Source: Narthecium ossifragum (lineage: Eukaryota > Streptophyta > Magnoliopsida > Dioscoreales > Nartheciaceae). Taken from it: DNA of 64,000 bases. Each line of letters begins with the position of its first letter. Position 1 is the stretch's first letter. Position numbers and translations under genes: made by a program. The notes below the pieces were generated by a model, which had not been told where the DNA came from, did not search any database, and saw only the letters and a program-made list of their open reading frames with translations. The DNA lies in the NCBI GenBank assembly GCA_963920575.1, contig OY986963.1:8966896-9030895 (forward strand), in the 5' to 3' direction. Shown in pieces: positions 53,449-62,843 of the stretch.

Positions 53449-55056
53449 ATGGCCGATGAGTATATGCCACCGGGTGCCCCATTGAACGATTACTTTTTAC
53501 CATCTAGTTGTGCACCCACTTATGTTAACGATACATATGATTTCTCAAAACCGTCTTATGATTCTCATTCATACACCTATGATCCGGATTTGAGTGATCA
53601 TCCATTCCATGATTGGCAATCCCAAGGTTACTATTCTCCCAATGTTCAACTACAAGATATGAGTATACCGGACCAATACTTTGCACCTAGTTTTGAACCG
53701 TCTTATTTTTCTCAAACACAATACTCACCACTCCAACATTGGTATGAGCCATCCCTTCCCCTTGCACCACAACCACAAATAGATCCAGCTGTGAAGGAAA
53801 GGATTCTTAAAGCTTTAGAGACTTTTGAGGAACTAACACCAATCCTACATTCTCATTCACAAGTATTAGCCAATATGGAAGCCCGAATTGGGCAACTAGC
53901 TTCTTTGATGGATTCATATGATGATGAGGTTGATGAGTGTGGGAATGAGTCGGTACTTCATAGTTCTAATGATGATACTTGTGATACCCAATTTACCAAT
54001 GTTAGTGACACATGCAATTATGCGATTCCTAATGAGACTTCACTTGGTCATGATGATTTGAATGATGTTTCGCCAATGTGTGATGATATTATTAATGATC
54101 TGTGGTCGACATCACATATTGATTGGATGAAAGGACAAATACCTCATATTATTTATGATGTTGATGATGATAATAGTGATGCTCATCTTACCAATGTTTA
54201 TGATACAAGCAACGATGAGATTCCTTTTGAGGTATTACCGGTTCATGATACTTTAGATGATACTATGCATTGTGATGTGAATGAATCGGTGCCTCCGGTG
54301 TTTCTTGAGGATAATGGTATTGATAAATGCATGCATGACTTGGTACTTCATATGCGTGATGATCATGCTGTTGATGCTTATCCTTTAAATGATTACGATG
54401 CATGTGATGGTGATGTGGTTTGTAATAACTTGCCGGCTTCCGACGAAAAGAATGATAATGATGTTTGTAAGGATATATTGTCGGCATTTGATGTCAATGA
54501 TGTTATTGATGAGAACTTACCGGTTTCCGATGGATATATTGATGACAATGTTTGTGACGATTATCCACCTGTGTTTGATATTAGCGATGATATTAAGCCA
54601 ATTTTTGATGCATTGGATGAGAAGTATGTTTTACCGGTTTTGGAGGATTATGAGATTGATGGTGCTTGCAATAATGGCGTACCGGTCCTTGATGTTATAC
54701 CTATTTTTGATGTTTTGAATGACTTAGATGATCCTTGTGAGACCTCCTATAGGAAACCTCACTTTGAGCCTCTACCCTTTACTTCCTCCACACTTGTCGA
54801 AGATTGTGAGGGGATTGACCTTCTTATTCCATTATTCTTAAGCCATGCCAAATTTGATTGTAATTTCATCAAAAACTCTTGCAAGACTTCCCATCTTTCG
54901 AGCATCTTGTTTCCTAATGACATAATCTTTTTCTTTGATGACGATTGTTTGCATGGCTTTACTCTTCTTCGGACCATGTATTTCTTTACTTTAAATCATC
55001 GGCCACCAAAAGACCACTTGATGATGACTCCATTTATTGAAATCCATGGCTTGTAG
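53449..55056 (+). CDS. 535-aa gag-derived acidic-repeat protein of a non-autonomous Athila-like element
   Basis: One uninterrupted frame from ATG to TAG. Residues about 24-58 (VNDTYDFSKPSYDSHSYTYD, then PDLSDHPFHDWQSQ) line up with the gag linker of the minus-strand element to the right (VNATYGFSKPQNNPYSNTYN, then PGWRNHPNFSWKPQ). Residues about 116-155 (ERILKALETFEELTPIL, then MEARIGQLASLM) match the gag coil ending in LEKQVGQF. The zinc knuckle and capsid are absent. Residues about 155-445 are very acidic, with repeating DV(C/I)(N/D)(N/D)xxPxxD-like units. The C-terminus (about 465-535) holds FFFDDDCLHGFTLL and YFFTLNHRPPKDH. The role is unknown. It might be packaged or act as a decoy gag. 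Intact length in a decayed neighbourhood suggests recent activity or selection. Confidence 0.75.
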   Translation: MADEYMPPGAPLNDYFLPSSCAPTYVNDTYDFSKPSYDSHSYTYDPDLSDHPFHDWQSQGYYSPNVQLQDMSIPDQYFAPSFEPSYFSQTQYSPLQHWYEPSLPLAPQPQIDPAVKERILKALETFEELTPILHSHSQVLANMEARIGQLASLMDSYDDEVDECGNESVLHSSNDDTCDTQFTNVSDTCNYAIPNETSLGHDDLNDVSPMCDDIINDLWSTSHIDWMKGQIPHIIYDVDDDNSDAHLTNVYDTSNDEIPFEVLPVHDTLDDTMHCDVNESVPPVFLEDNGIDKCMHDLVLHMRDDHAVDAYPLNDYDACDGDVVCNNLPASDEKNDNDVCKDILSAFDVNDVIDENLPVSDGYIDDNVCDDYPPVFDISDDIKPIFDALDEKYVLPVLEDYEIDGACNNGVPVLDVIPIFDVLNDLDDPCETSYRKPHFEPLPFTSSTLVEDCEGIDLLIPLFLSHAKFDCNFIKNSCKTSHLSSILFPNDIIFFFDDDCLHGFTLLRTMYFFTLNHRPPKDHLMMTPFIEIHGL

Positions 55057-55419
55057 GACGACAATTGGCCAATGCCTAAAGCTTATAATGAATTATCTGC
55101 CATGAATTCTCCTTTCTTCTTTGATAAAGCATGTTTGCACCTCATCTCCATCCTTCAATGCATGTATTTCTTTACTTTAAATCATCGGCTGCCAAAAGCC
55201 TATAAAATGATAGACAGATTTATTGAAACACATGGTTTGCAGGATGGTGATTGGTCATTAACTAAATTTTTTAATGATTTCATTACTTGGGACCATTCTT
55301 CCTTCTTTGATAAATCATGTTTTCACGTCTTCTCTATTCTTCACTCTCTGTATTTCTTCACCTGGAACCATTGGCCACCCAAATTCGGTTTTGATCTATA
55401 TAGCATAGTGTCGGGCTAG
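55057..55419 (+). pseudogene. Two further copies of the C-terminal module, after the stop codon
   Basis: After the TAG at 55054 the same frame family continues: FFFDKACLHLISILQCMYFF with TLNHRLPKAYKMIDRF, then SFFDKSCFHVFSILHSLYFF with TWNHWPPKF. These are diverged repeats of the last ~56 residues of the upstream ORF, spaced about 170 bp. They may be read through, may be a second cistron starting at ATG 55072, or may be relics of a once longer protein. Confidence 0.6.
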
Positions 55420-55432
55420 TGACGATAAATCG

Positions 55433-55456
55433 AGCGCTTCCTGGGAGGCAACCCAG
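55433..55456 (+). promoter_or_regulatory. Conserved CTGGGAGGCAACCCAG motif
   Basis: GCGCTTCCTGGGAGGCAACCCAG is a hallmark sequence after the coding region in plant Athila/Tat elements. The inverted counterpart occurs at 61536-61550 in the minus-strand element. It can fold as CTGGG/CCCAG with a GAGGCAA loop. Confidence 0.85.
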
Positions 55457-56784
55457 TACTTTTTCGAATTGTTTTTTTTTTCTTTCCTGAATTTGTTTTT
55501 GAATTTTCCTTAATTTTTAGGATTTTCCATGATTTTTTCCATTTGTTTTCGTTTTTTCCGAAATTTCCTTATTTTTCCCCGAGTTTTTCTCTCTCCTTCT
55601 CGTCGCGGCTCACCAGCGAGCCATGGCTCGTCGTCCCGGCTCGTCCCCGAGCCGTCACCACCCACCGCCATCTCCATCTCTCCGGCCATCCCCGTCCCTC
55701 CAAACCAACACCTACATCACCGCCATCTTCTCCTATACCTCCTCCCGACCTCGTATTCCCTCAATATCACCTCCTCCGACGCCGGTGAGCCTCCCCTGTT
55801 TCACCGGCCATCTCCGATCCCCTCCTCCATGGCTTCCCACCACCTCTAACTACCTCCAGAACCTTCCTCTTGGCGCCAAGAATCTTTTGCCACCTTCAAA
55901 ACCTGAGCTTGCAGCTCGGATGGCCGGCGTCCACTCCCGACGATCTCCCACCGCGCCGGCTATCTTCTATCCACCTCCTAGAACTCCGTTTCTGCAATTA
56001 AATCCCATACGTGCATTTTTTCGACCTCCACGATCCTTCCTCGATCCTTGCCTATCTAGATTGAAGCTCCGACCGCCGGTTTCCAACTCCGGTCATCTTC
56101 CTCCGAGCCATCCACCGCCGTTCCGTCGTCTGGAGGCCACTATGCTTCGATCAGACTTCACCAGTAAAGTCCTTGGCCCTCCACGATTCTATCCCAGCCC
56201 GTCCCGTCCTCTGGCGAAGACGTTTCACCGTTGATCACCGGCCGGCGAGCTCTCAGCCGTCCGATTGCTGATGGACGCGATCCATATACTCCAAAACCCA
56301 TTTGTCTGATCAGACGGTCGCGATCATCAATCAGGACAATATTATTGATGCTGAATATTTTTGGTGTTGCGCATGGATGATTTAATGTATTTTAATGTCT
56401 ATATTTTAAATTATGTGGATGAATGATTGTACAGGCTACATATTCAAGAAATACAAAGGAGACTCTGCTGAAATTTTCAATAATTTATATGCCTTTTTGC
56501 TATTCATGATATATTTTCCATTTATTCTATTTGATTTTTCTTTGAAAAGGTATTTTTATGGCAGGTGTTCCTTTGTACATTGCTCATGGGCGGATATTAA
56601 TACCAAATATAGATCGTATTTTCTAGAGACATGATTTCTTGACGCGGCGATGTTTCCATTGTGTGGGCGTAGTGGTGCGTATAATGCGGAAGACGACTAT
56701 TCTGATACGATCTTATGGTGATCTCTACCCTTTATTCTGTGATATATTTTATGACTTAGTGTAATTGGGGACAATTACATTTAA

Positions 56785-56801
56785 GTTGGGGGGTAGAATT
56801 C
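56785..56801 (+). promoter_or_regulatory. Internal polypurine-like tract
   Basis: TTTAAGTTGGGGGGTAG, conserved in the minus-strand element near 60259-60275. The true tract next to the 3' LTR in that element is at 59130-59142, so this one may be a second priming site. Confidence 0.5.
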
Positions 56802-57189
56802 TAGGAATTCATGTTTATTTATTTATTTATTATTATACATCCCTTGGATTATGTCAGAAGAATGAAATTATGATATGATTTGACAAACATGCGTGTTTTA
56901 GAAATTTATTTTATGAATTATTTTGAAACTTGTATGTCATATAAGGGATAGTAAATTTTTGTTACGCATGACATGAGTTCTATACTTTAACACTTTTACC
57001 ATGATTTAGGGATAACTTGACATATCCTAAAGCACATGTTCACTTTCACATGTTGAAGAGCTGAAATTAGATTCTGAGCCTAAGACTGGGATAGATTTAT
57101 TGTTCTCTGTCATGTCACAGAAGATACACGAACACATGCAATTTTCTGTTCACAAAAAGTATCTGTCTGAGAGTGTAGGGTTTTCAACT

Positions 57190-57350
57190 TAGTAACCGGG
57201 CAATGTGCCTAACCAGCGTGCTGTTCGCGTAAAACAGTTGAATTACCTGAAAAAAAAGAGAAATGAGAAAAAAAAGGATTTCATACCTAGTAACCGGGCA
57301 GTGTGCCTAACCAGCATGTTGTTCGCGTAAAACGGTTGAATTTCCTACAG
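57190..57350 (+). repeat. Duplicated conserved motif with TAACCGGGCA..GTGCCTAACCAGC
   Basis: Two copies about 100 bp apart, each about 50 bp, continuing GTTCGCGTAAAAC(A/G)GTTGAATT. The minus-strand element has one copy (59828-59886). Confidence 0.85.
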
Positions 57351-57701
57351 AAAAAATATGTGTCTGAAAAAATGAACATATATTGTTATGTGATAGTGGA
57401 AAATATGTGCATGCTTATAATGTTGATCTTGAACAGTTGAATGCTTGGATATAATGGAAACTCTGATGCATGTGGAACTTTATTCACACACAGAAGTGTT
57501 AAGGTTATTTTTGAATTATGATTAAATATGTTGAAGTATTGGAAGTGTGTTATGACATGCTTGTATTTACTCTACTTTTATGTGACTATGAAATAAAGAA
57601 TAAATTCATGGATACTGTTTCTATTTCATGCATGAGAGTTGATGAATATTATAATTAATTTCTGATGATATATTCAAGGGGATGTATAGATGTTTGTGGG
57701 T

Positions 57702-59129
57702 TGATCGCTCACAAATGTCGTCGTTAAAACGTATGCAAAACGCAATTTAGAATTTATAATCCTTCAATCAATACTACTCTACAAACGTAGAACAGTGGTG
57801 AGATCCGGAGTCGAACGACAAGGAAAGATTGTTTAACAAAAGAAGAAATCAAATTAAATCTCTAAACTCAAGTCCTAAGGGGAAGAAAAGGAGATTCAAT
57901 GGTTTTGTTATCTAAGGAATTAAACTACTGAAAATGCAATGAAAAGGTTGAAGTAGATCAATGAGAGAAAACCTAGGGATTACTCAATCCACTTTAGTTT
58001 CACTTCCTATATTCTCTAGTTATCCTCTTGTTTTCTTATCTCAACATTATAGATTCACAACTTCTTAAGCTTACATGAATCCCTAAAATAATGCGATTGT
58101 TTCCCTAAGGCATAACCTATTCAAATTTAGCATAGATTGTCTTCGAACTTAATCTGAGTACAACCTATCTTCATCTAGCATAGCTTATCTCAAAGGCATA
58201 CACAAAAGCAACATAAAACCATTCTACGAATCTCTACCATCAAGCACAGCAATCAAGTAGGTCTGAATATACGTCGAGGAACTCTGTTCCCTCAACTCTT
58301 CATAAAATAAAACCATATTCATAGGATCATGTCTTTGAAAAGATAACAAGAATCAAACTAGAAAATACAAAGAAGCTACACTAAAGCTTCATGAGATCCC
58401 TAAGTAAAGAGTTTAGCCACTCATCTTTTGGATGAGATCCATGTATTCGATGAAGAAGGTTAGGGATCCACACCGCATCTCCGTCTTCTTCTCCAATCTG
58501 AATTCCTCTGTTTCTCTCTATGGAGGCTCCTGGTTTTCCAACCACAAAGCCCTTTTTATATCTTAATTCCCGGATTAGGGTTTCAAGGTTTAGTTAGACC
58601 TCAAGTGCAACTCGGATTACTTGTTCAACCCTGACAGCTTCTTCCAATCGCGACTGGGCTCAACCCGTCCAGAGTTTGGGAATGAGTCCAACACAAAAGA
58701 TGTAGATTGAGAAGTCTTCTGTCCTCTCCCGAAGAGTTTACAATATTTGAACTTATCTAGAATATTTGGCGAATATTCTCCTGGGCGTCGACGGACCAGT
58801 CTTCCAGCAGCTAAATATCTTCATCTTCTTCAACACTGCTATCAATCCATCAGGAATCTCTGAAAGTGTCCAACATAAAAGTTGTACGTCTTGATGTCTA
58901 CTAGATGTCACCCAAATTTCAGAATATTTGACCATAAGGATAATTTATGGTGAATATTGTGCTAACAGTCGATAGAGCAGTGTATTTCAGCATATTAAAC
59001 CTTTTTTGTACTTTCTAACTTGAATGTTCATTAAACTTGAAATCAACTAACAAACTATCAAATACAAACACTCTAAGCCTAACAAAGGTAAATTAAAGGG
59101 TTTAATTATGAATATTTAGTGACTCATCA
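57702..59129 (-). mobile_element. 3' LTR of a minus-strand Athila-like element
   Basis: On the minus strand it starts TGATGAGTCAC right after a G-rich tract and ends GAGCGATCA, the same ends as the solo LTR at 13571. It is 1428 bp. TATAAAAAGGG (58551-58561) is the likely TATA box. The left flank TGGGT (57697-57701) is the expected target duplication; its partner is off the window. It lies inside the plus-strand element, whose homologous sequence would continue GTGTCATCC. Confidence 0.85.
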
Positions 59130-59145
59130 CCCCCCCCAACTTACA
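59130..59145 (-). promoter_or_regulatory. Polypurine tract of the minus-strand element
   Basis: On the minus strand GTAAGTTGGGGGGGG directly precedes the LTR start, as expected for plus-strand DNA priming. Confidence 0.85.
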
Positions 59146-61535
59146 CTTTGCTAGTCCTCGAGCAAAGAAAAGATAAAAAGAAGGCAATAAATCTAACTAG
59201 CCATTTTCGTAGGTCTCACGATTGCACTTAGCATGTGCAACAAGCCTTTAAACCCCTGGCTTACCCCAGTGGAGGAGTTATAGTCTCCTGAGGGTTTTCA
59301 GGGATGACACCCACAAACATCTATACATCCCCTAGAATATATCATTAGAAATCCATCATAATATTCATCAACTCTAATGCATGAAATAGAAAGCCTATTC
59401 ATGAATTCATCCTTCAACTCACTGTCACGTAAAAATATGGTAAATCAAAATATGTCATAACATATTTCCAACACTTCAACATATTTAATCATGATTAAGA
59501 ATAACTTTAACACTAATGTGTGTGAATGGGGTTCCACATGCTTCAGAGCATCAATTATATCTAAACACTTCAACTATTCAAGATCACAATCCTATCCATG
59601 CACATATCTTTCACTTATCACATAGCAATATCTGTTTTTTATTTATTTATATATGACATGTGGAATGTTATGATTTCTTAAGCTTTATTCATGGTCCATA
59701 TAACGAGGTTCAAGCCAGTGACTCCCAAACCAGACGGTTTTAGGGCACTAAGTGTAGAACACTCTTCAGACTCTAATACTCAAACCATGAAGGCTACAAA
59801 TCATAACTAGTCATTTTTTTTATAAGAAAATTCAACCGTTTTACGCGAACACCACGCTGGCTAGGCACACTGCCCGGTTATTAAGTTGAAAATCCTTTTT
59901 CTATTTTTTTTTCGCATACTCAGATAATTGCATGTATTCATATATTTTCTGTGCCATGACATAGAATTGTAAATCTATCCTATTATCATGTTTAGAATCT
60001 AATATTAACCCCTTAACATGTGAAAGTGAACATGTGCATTAGGATATGTCAAGTTATCCTTAAATCATGGTAAAAGTGTTAATATAGAAATAGTGTCATG
60101 CATAGCAAAATTTAATATCCCTTATGTGACATACAAGTTTCAGAATAATACATAAAATAAATTTCTAAAACCTGCATCTTTGTCAAATCATATCATAATT
60201 TCATCATTTTGACATATTTCAAGGGATGTATAATAATAAAAATTAAATTCCTAGAATCTACCCCCAACTTAAATGTAATTGTTCCCAATTACACTAAGTC
60301 ATAAAAAAAACAAGGTATAAAGGGTAGAGATCACCGTAACATCGTGTCATAAATAGTCAGCTCTCGCATTATAATCACCACATCGCGCACACAATGGAAA
60401 TTCGCCACCCCTGATCGATCGATATTTTGCATAAATATCCGCCCATGAGTACCGTGTAAAGGAAAACCTGTCATAAAAATACCTTTTCAAAAAGTCAAAT
60501 AGAATAGAATGGAAAATATATTAATAATAGCAAAAAGGCATAAGAATTGTTAAAAATTTCGGCAAAATCTCCTTTGTATTTCTTGAATATGTAGCATGTA
60601 CAATCATTCATCCACATAATTAAAAATATAGACATTAAAGATATTAAAATATATGGAACTATCCATGCATGGCAGCCAACATAGCCAGTATCTATTATAT
60701 CATTTAGATGGACAATTGGGACCGTCCAATTGGAAATTGAAGCTCTAGAACACCTAGATCGCGTTCATCAGCAATGGACGGCCCAAAGCTCGCCGGAGGT
60801 GATCAACGGTGTAACGACGTCGCCGGAGGACAAGGAAGGTATAGGAAGAATCGTGGAAGGCCAAGGGTTTCTCCAGTGAGGTCTGATCGAAGAATAGAGA
60901 TCTCCAGGCGGCGGAACGGCGGTGAACGGCGCGGAGGACGACGACGGGCGAAAATGGATTCCGATGATCGGAGCTCCAATCAAGGATGGGAACGATTGAG
61001 GAAGGATCGTTGACGGCCAAGGAATTGTTCTATGGGGTTTGATTGAATAATGGGACTTCCAGGCGACGGCTTGAGGGTGGTCGGAGAGGTGGATACCGCC
61101 GGAGGCGAAGCCAGTGATCCAGCCGTCAAGGATGGGTTTTGATGGTGGCGCAAGGTTTGTGGAGGACGGAAGAAGGTTCTGGAGTTGGTTTGGGGCGGTG
61201 AACGGCCGTGGATGGCGGTGAAGACGACGGCAGAGGGGCTCACCGGCGTCGGAGGGGACGGTTTCAAGGGAAGAGGAGGACGGGGATGAATAGGTGGGAG
61301 GTTGGCGGAGGTCCCAGTGGTATTTTCCGGGATTGAGGACGGCCGGAGATGCTGCAATGGGCGGCGGTGGTCGTCGGCTCGGGGACGAGCTGACGAGCCG
61401 GGACGACGAGCCGTGGGAGAAAGAGAGTGCGGGAGGAGAGAGGAAAATCAAGGAAAATAACAGAAAAGCCGGAAAAATGAAAGAAAATCATGAAAAATTC
61501 CTAAAAAATGAGGAAAAAAATCATAAAAAAAACAG
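59146..61535 (-). mobile_element. 3' internal region of the minus-strand Athila-like element
   Basis: Colinear with 55457-57701 on the opposite strand. It contains the single TAACCGGGCAGTGTGCCTAG motif (59828-59886), the internal purine tract near 60265, and a GC-rich block (60750-61450) with proline/serine-rich frames. The GC-rich block may be an old captured gene piece shared by the family, but I recognise no domain. No RT, RNase H or integrase is present. Confidence 0.75.
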
Positions 61536-61550
61536 CTGGGTTGCCTCCCA
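61536..61550 (-). promoter_or_regulatory. Conserved TGGGAGGCAACCCAG motif (minus strand)
   Basis: Same post-coding motif as at 55440-55456, marking the end of the coding region in this element. Confidence 0.85.
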
Positions 61551-61808
61551 TTAAGTGCGTAATTTTACGTCTTTTGCTGGGCGTCCCCTACAAGGATCAG
61601 TTAAAGCATGGATCCGTCAATCTGACGGCATCGATCACCCCACTTAGAATAATTCCCTCCGTATAATGCTTGAAACCAAACCCAGCCCCACAGTAAGTTC
61701 AGTATTTGATGGTGTAGGCCAATTAGTTCGTTCCTCCCTACACTTGAACTAGAGACTGCACCCTCTATGAATGGGAACCTATCGTCATGTTTCATCTTGC
61801 AACCCGGT

Positions 61809-62822
61809 CTACGGTGTGTCCCTCATAATGTTGGGAACCGGAAATAAACATGACGGGGGTTTCGATCTCAGAAGGGATGTAGGCAATGATGATGGTGCAA
61901 ATATAAGTAAAGGAAGAGGTGGTGGCTCAGGTTTAGAATATATTGACACATCTGTGCAAAAGTGTGTGTCAACATAATAAGCACGAACTTGTCTAAGGTA
62001 TAAGTCAGGTGTAGGAGTAAAAGATAACGGTGGACGGGACTCAACCACCCAAGAACTAGGTTCGGGCAAGATGTGTGGTTTGATGTCATCTTTCGATTGG
62101 GCAGTGTCCTGATTAACATCATCATCAGATTCAGGAGCATAGGCATTCAAAATATTAGACATAATGTCATTCTTTAATTCAACATCAGCATCCTCAGAAT
62201 CATACTCATCCCAAATTGTAGGCAATCTATCATCATGCAGTTTAAGATCATAATCCTCATCGTCATCAGAGTTATAAGCCCTCGAAATTACAGATAATCT
62301 ATCAGTCATTCTAACATGAGACTTATCATCAAAGCAGTCAATCAAACTATCAACATGGAAGCATTCATTCTCACGCTCAGGCAAACATGTAGTCTTAAAG
62401 ATGTTCAGTTTAACATGCATATGGCCAAAAGAGACATCCATGACACCAGTTCGACAGTTGATATTCGCATTTGCTGTAGCCAAAAAGGGACGTCCTAAGA
62501 TGATAGACATGGTTTTTTTACAGTGAACAGCGGTTTCCATATCCAAGACGACAAAGTCGACTGGGAAAAAGAAGTTGTCCACCTTCACTAAAACATCTTC
62601 TACAATGCCTCTAGGAGTCCTAATGGATCTATCAGCCAATTGTAGGTTGATCGGTGTCGGTTGGAGTTCTTCCTTCCCAAATTCTATATAAAGGTAGTAG
62701 GGCAAAATATTAACACTGGCTCCTAGGTCGAGAAGGGCACCATTAATCTGGTAGTCTCCTATGCAACAGGCTATGATAGGAGTACCAGGGTCTTTCAATT
62801 TGGGTGGAGTGTCATGTTTCAA
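61809..62822 (-). CDS. Athila-like aspartic protease with acidic C-terminal extension
   Basis: The 337-residue open frame begins KHDTPPKLKDPGTPIIACCI and reaches GALLDLGASVNILPYYLY at about residues 29-46, the DLGASVN active-site form of Athila/Tat proteases. IILGRPFLATANANINCRTG follows, the second conserved block. The protease would mature gag. Residues about 165-250 are strongly acidic (YNSDDDEDYDLKLHDD, then YDSEDADVELKND), and the tail is Pro-rich. It is in the same frame as gag but separated by one TAA at about 62841-62843. RT is missing: the conserved post-coding motif comes 260 bp after its stop. Confidence 0.85.
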   Translation of the reverse strand: MKHDTPPKLKDPGTPIIACCIGDYQINGALLDLGASVNILPYYLYIEFGKEELQPTPINLQLADRSIRTPRGIVEDVLVKVDNFFFPVDFVVLDMETAVHCKKTMSIILGRPFLATANANINCRTGVMDVSFGHMHVKLNIFKTTCLPERENECFHVDSLIDCFDDKSHVRMTDRLSVISRAYNSDDDEDYDLKLHDDRLPTIWDEYDSEDADVELKNDIMSNILNAYAPESDDDVNQDTAQSKDDIKPHILPEPSSWVVESRPPLSFTPTPDLYLRQVRAYYVDTHFCTDVSIYSKPEPPPLPLLIFAPSSLPTSLLRSKPPSCLFPVPNIMRDTP

Positions 62823-62843
62823 AATCGAACTGACTTGTTCAGG

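Larger units (their letters stand above)
55457..57701 (+). mobile_element. 3' internal region of the plus-strand Athila-like element
   Basis: It is colinear with the minus-strand element at 59143-61535: T-rich block, GC-rich block with proline-rich frames (55623-56234), TTAAGTTGGGGGG polypurine-like tract at 56789-56801, and the ACCGGGCA(G/A)TGTGCCTA(A/G)CCAGC motif at 57195-57330. The proline-rich frame is not conserved well enough between the copies to call a gene. At 57702 the element is interrupted by the LTR end of the minus-strand element; the rest, with its 3' LTR, should lie beyond 64000. Confidence 0.8.

Noticed and set aside
54263..54487. His/Tyr-rich minus-strand ORF opposite the acidic ORF
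   Set aside because: It is the reverse complement of the Asp-codon-rich repeats.
55623..56234. 203-residue proline-rich ORF in the Athila-like 3' region
   Set aside because: GC-rich block shared with the minus-strand element, but the frames are not conserved between the two copies; no domain.
60768..61451. 227-residue Ser/Pro-rich ORF on the minus strand
   Set aside because: Counterpart of the same GC-rich 3' block; likely non-coding or an old captured piece without recognisable function.
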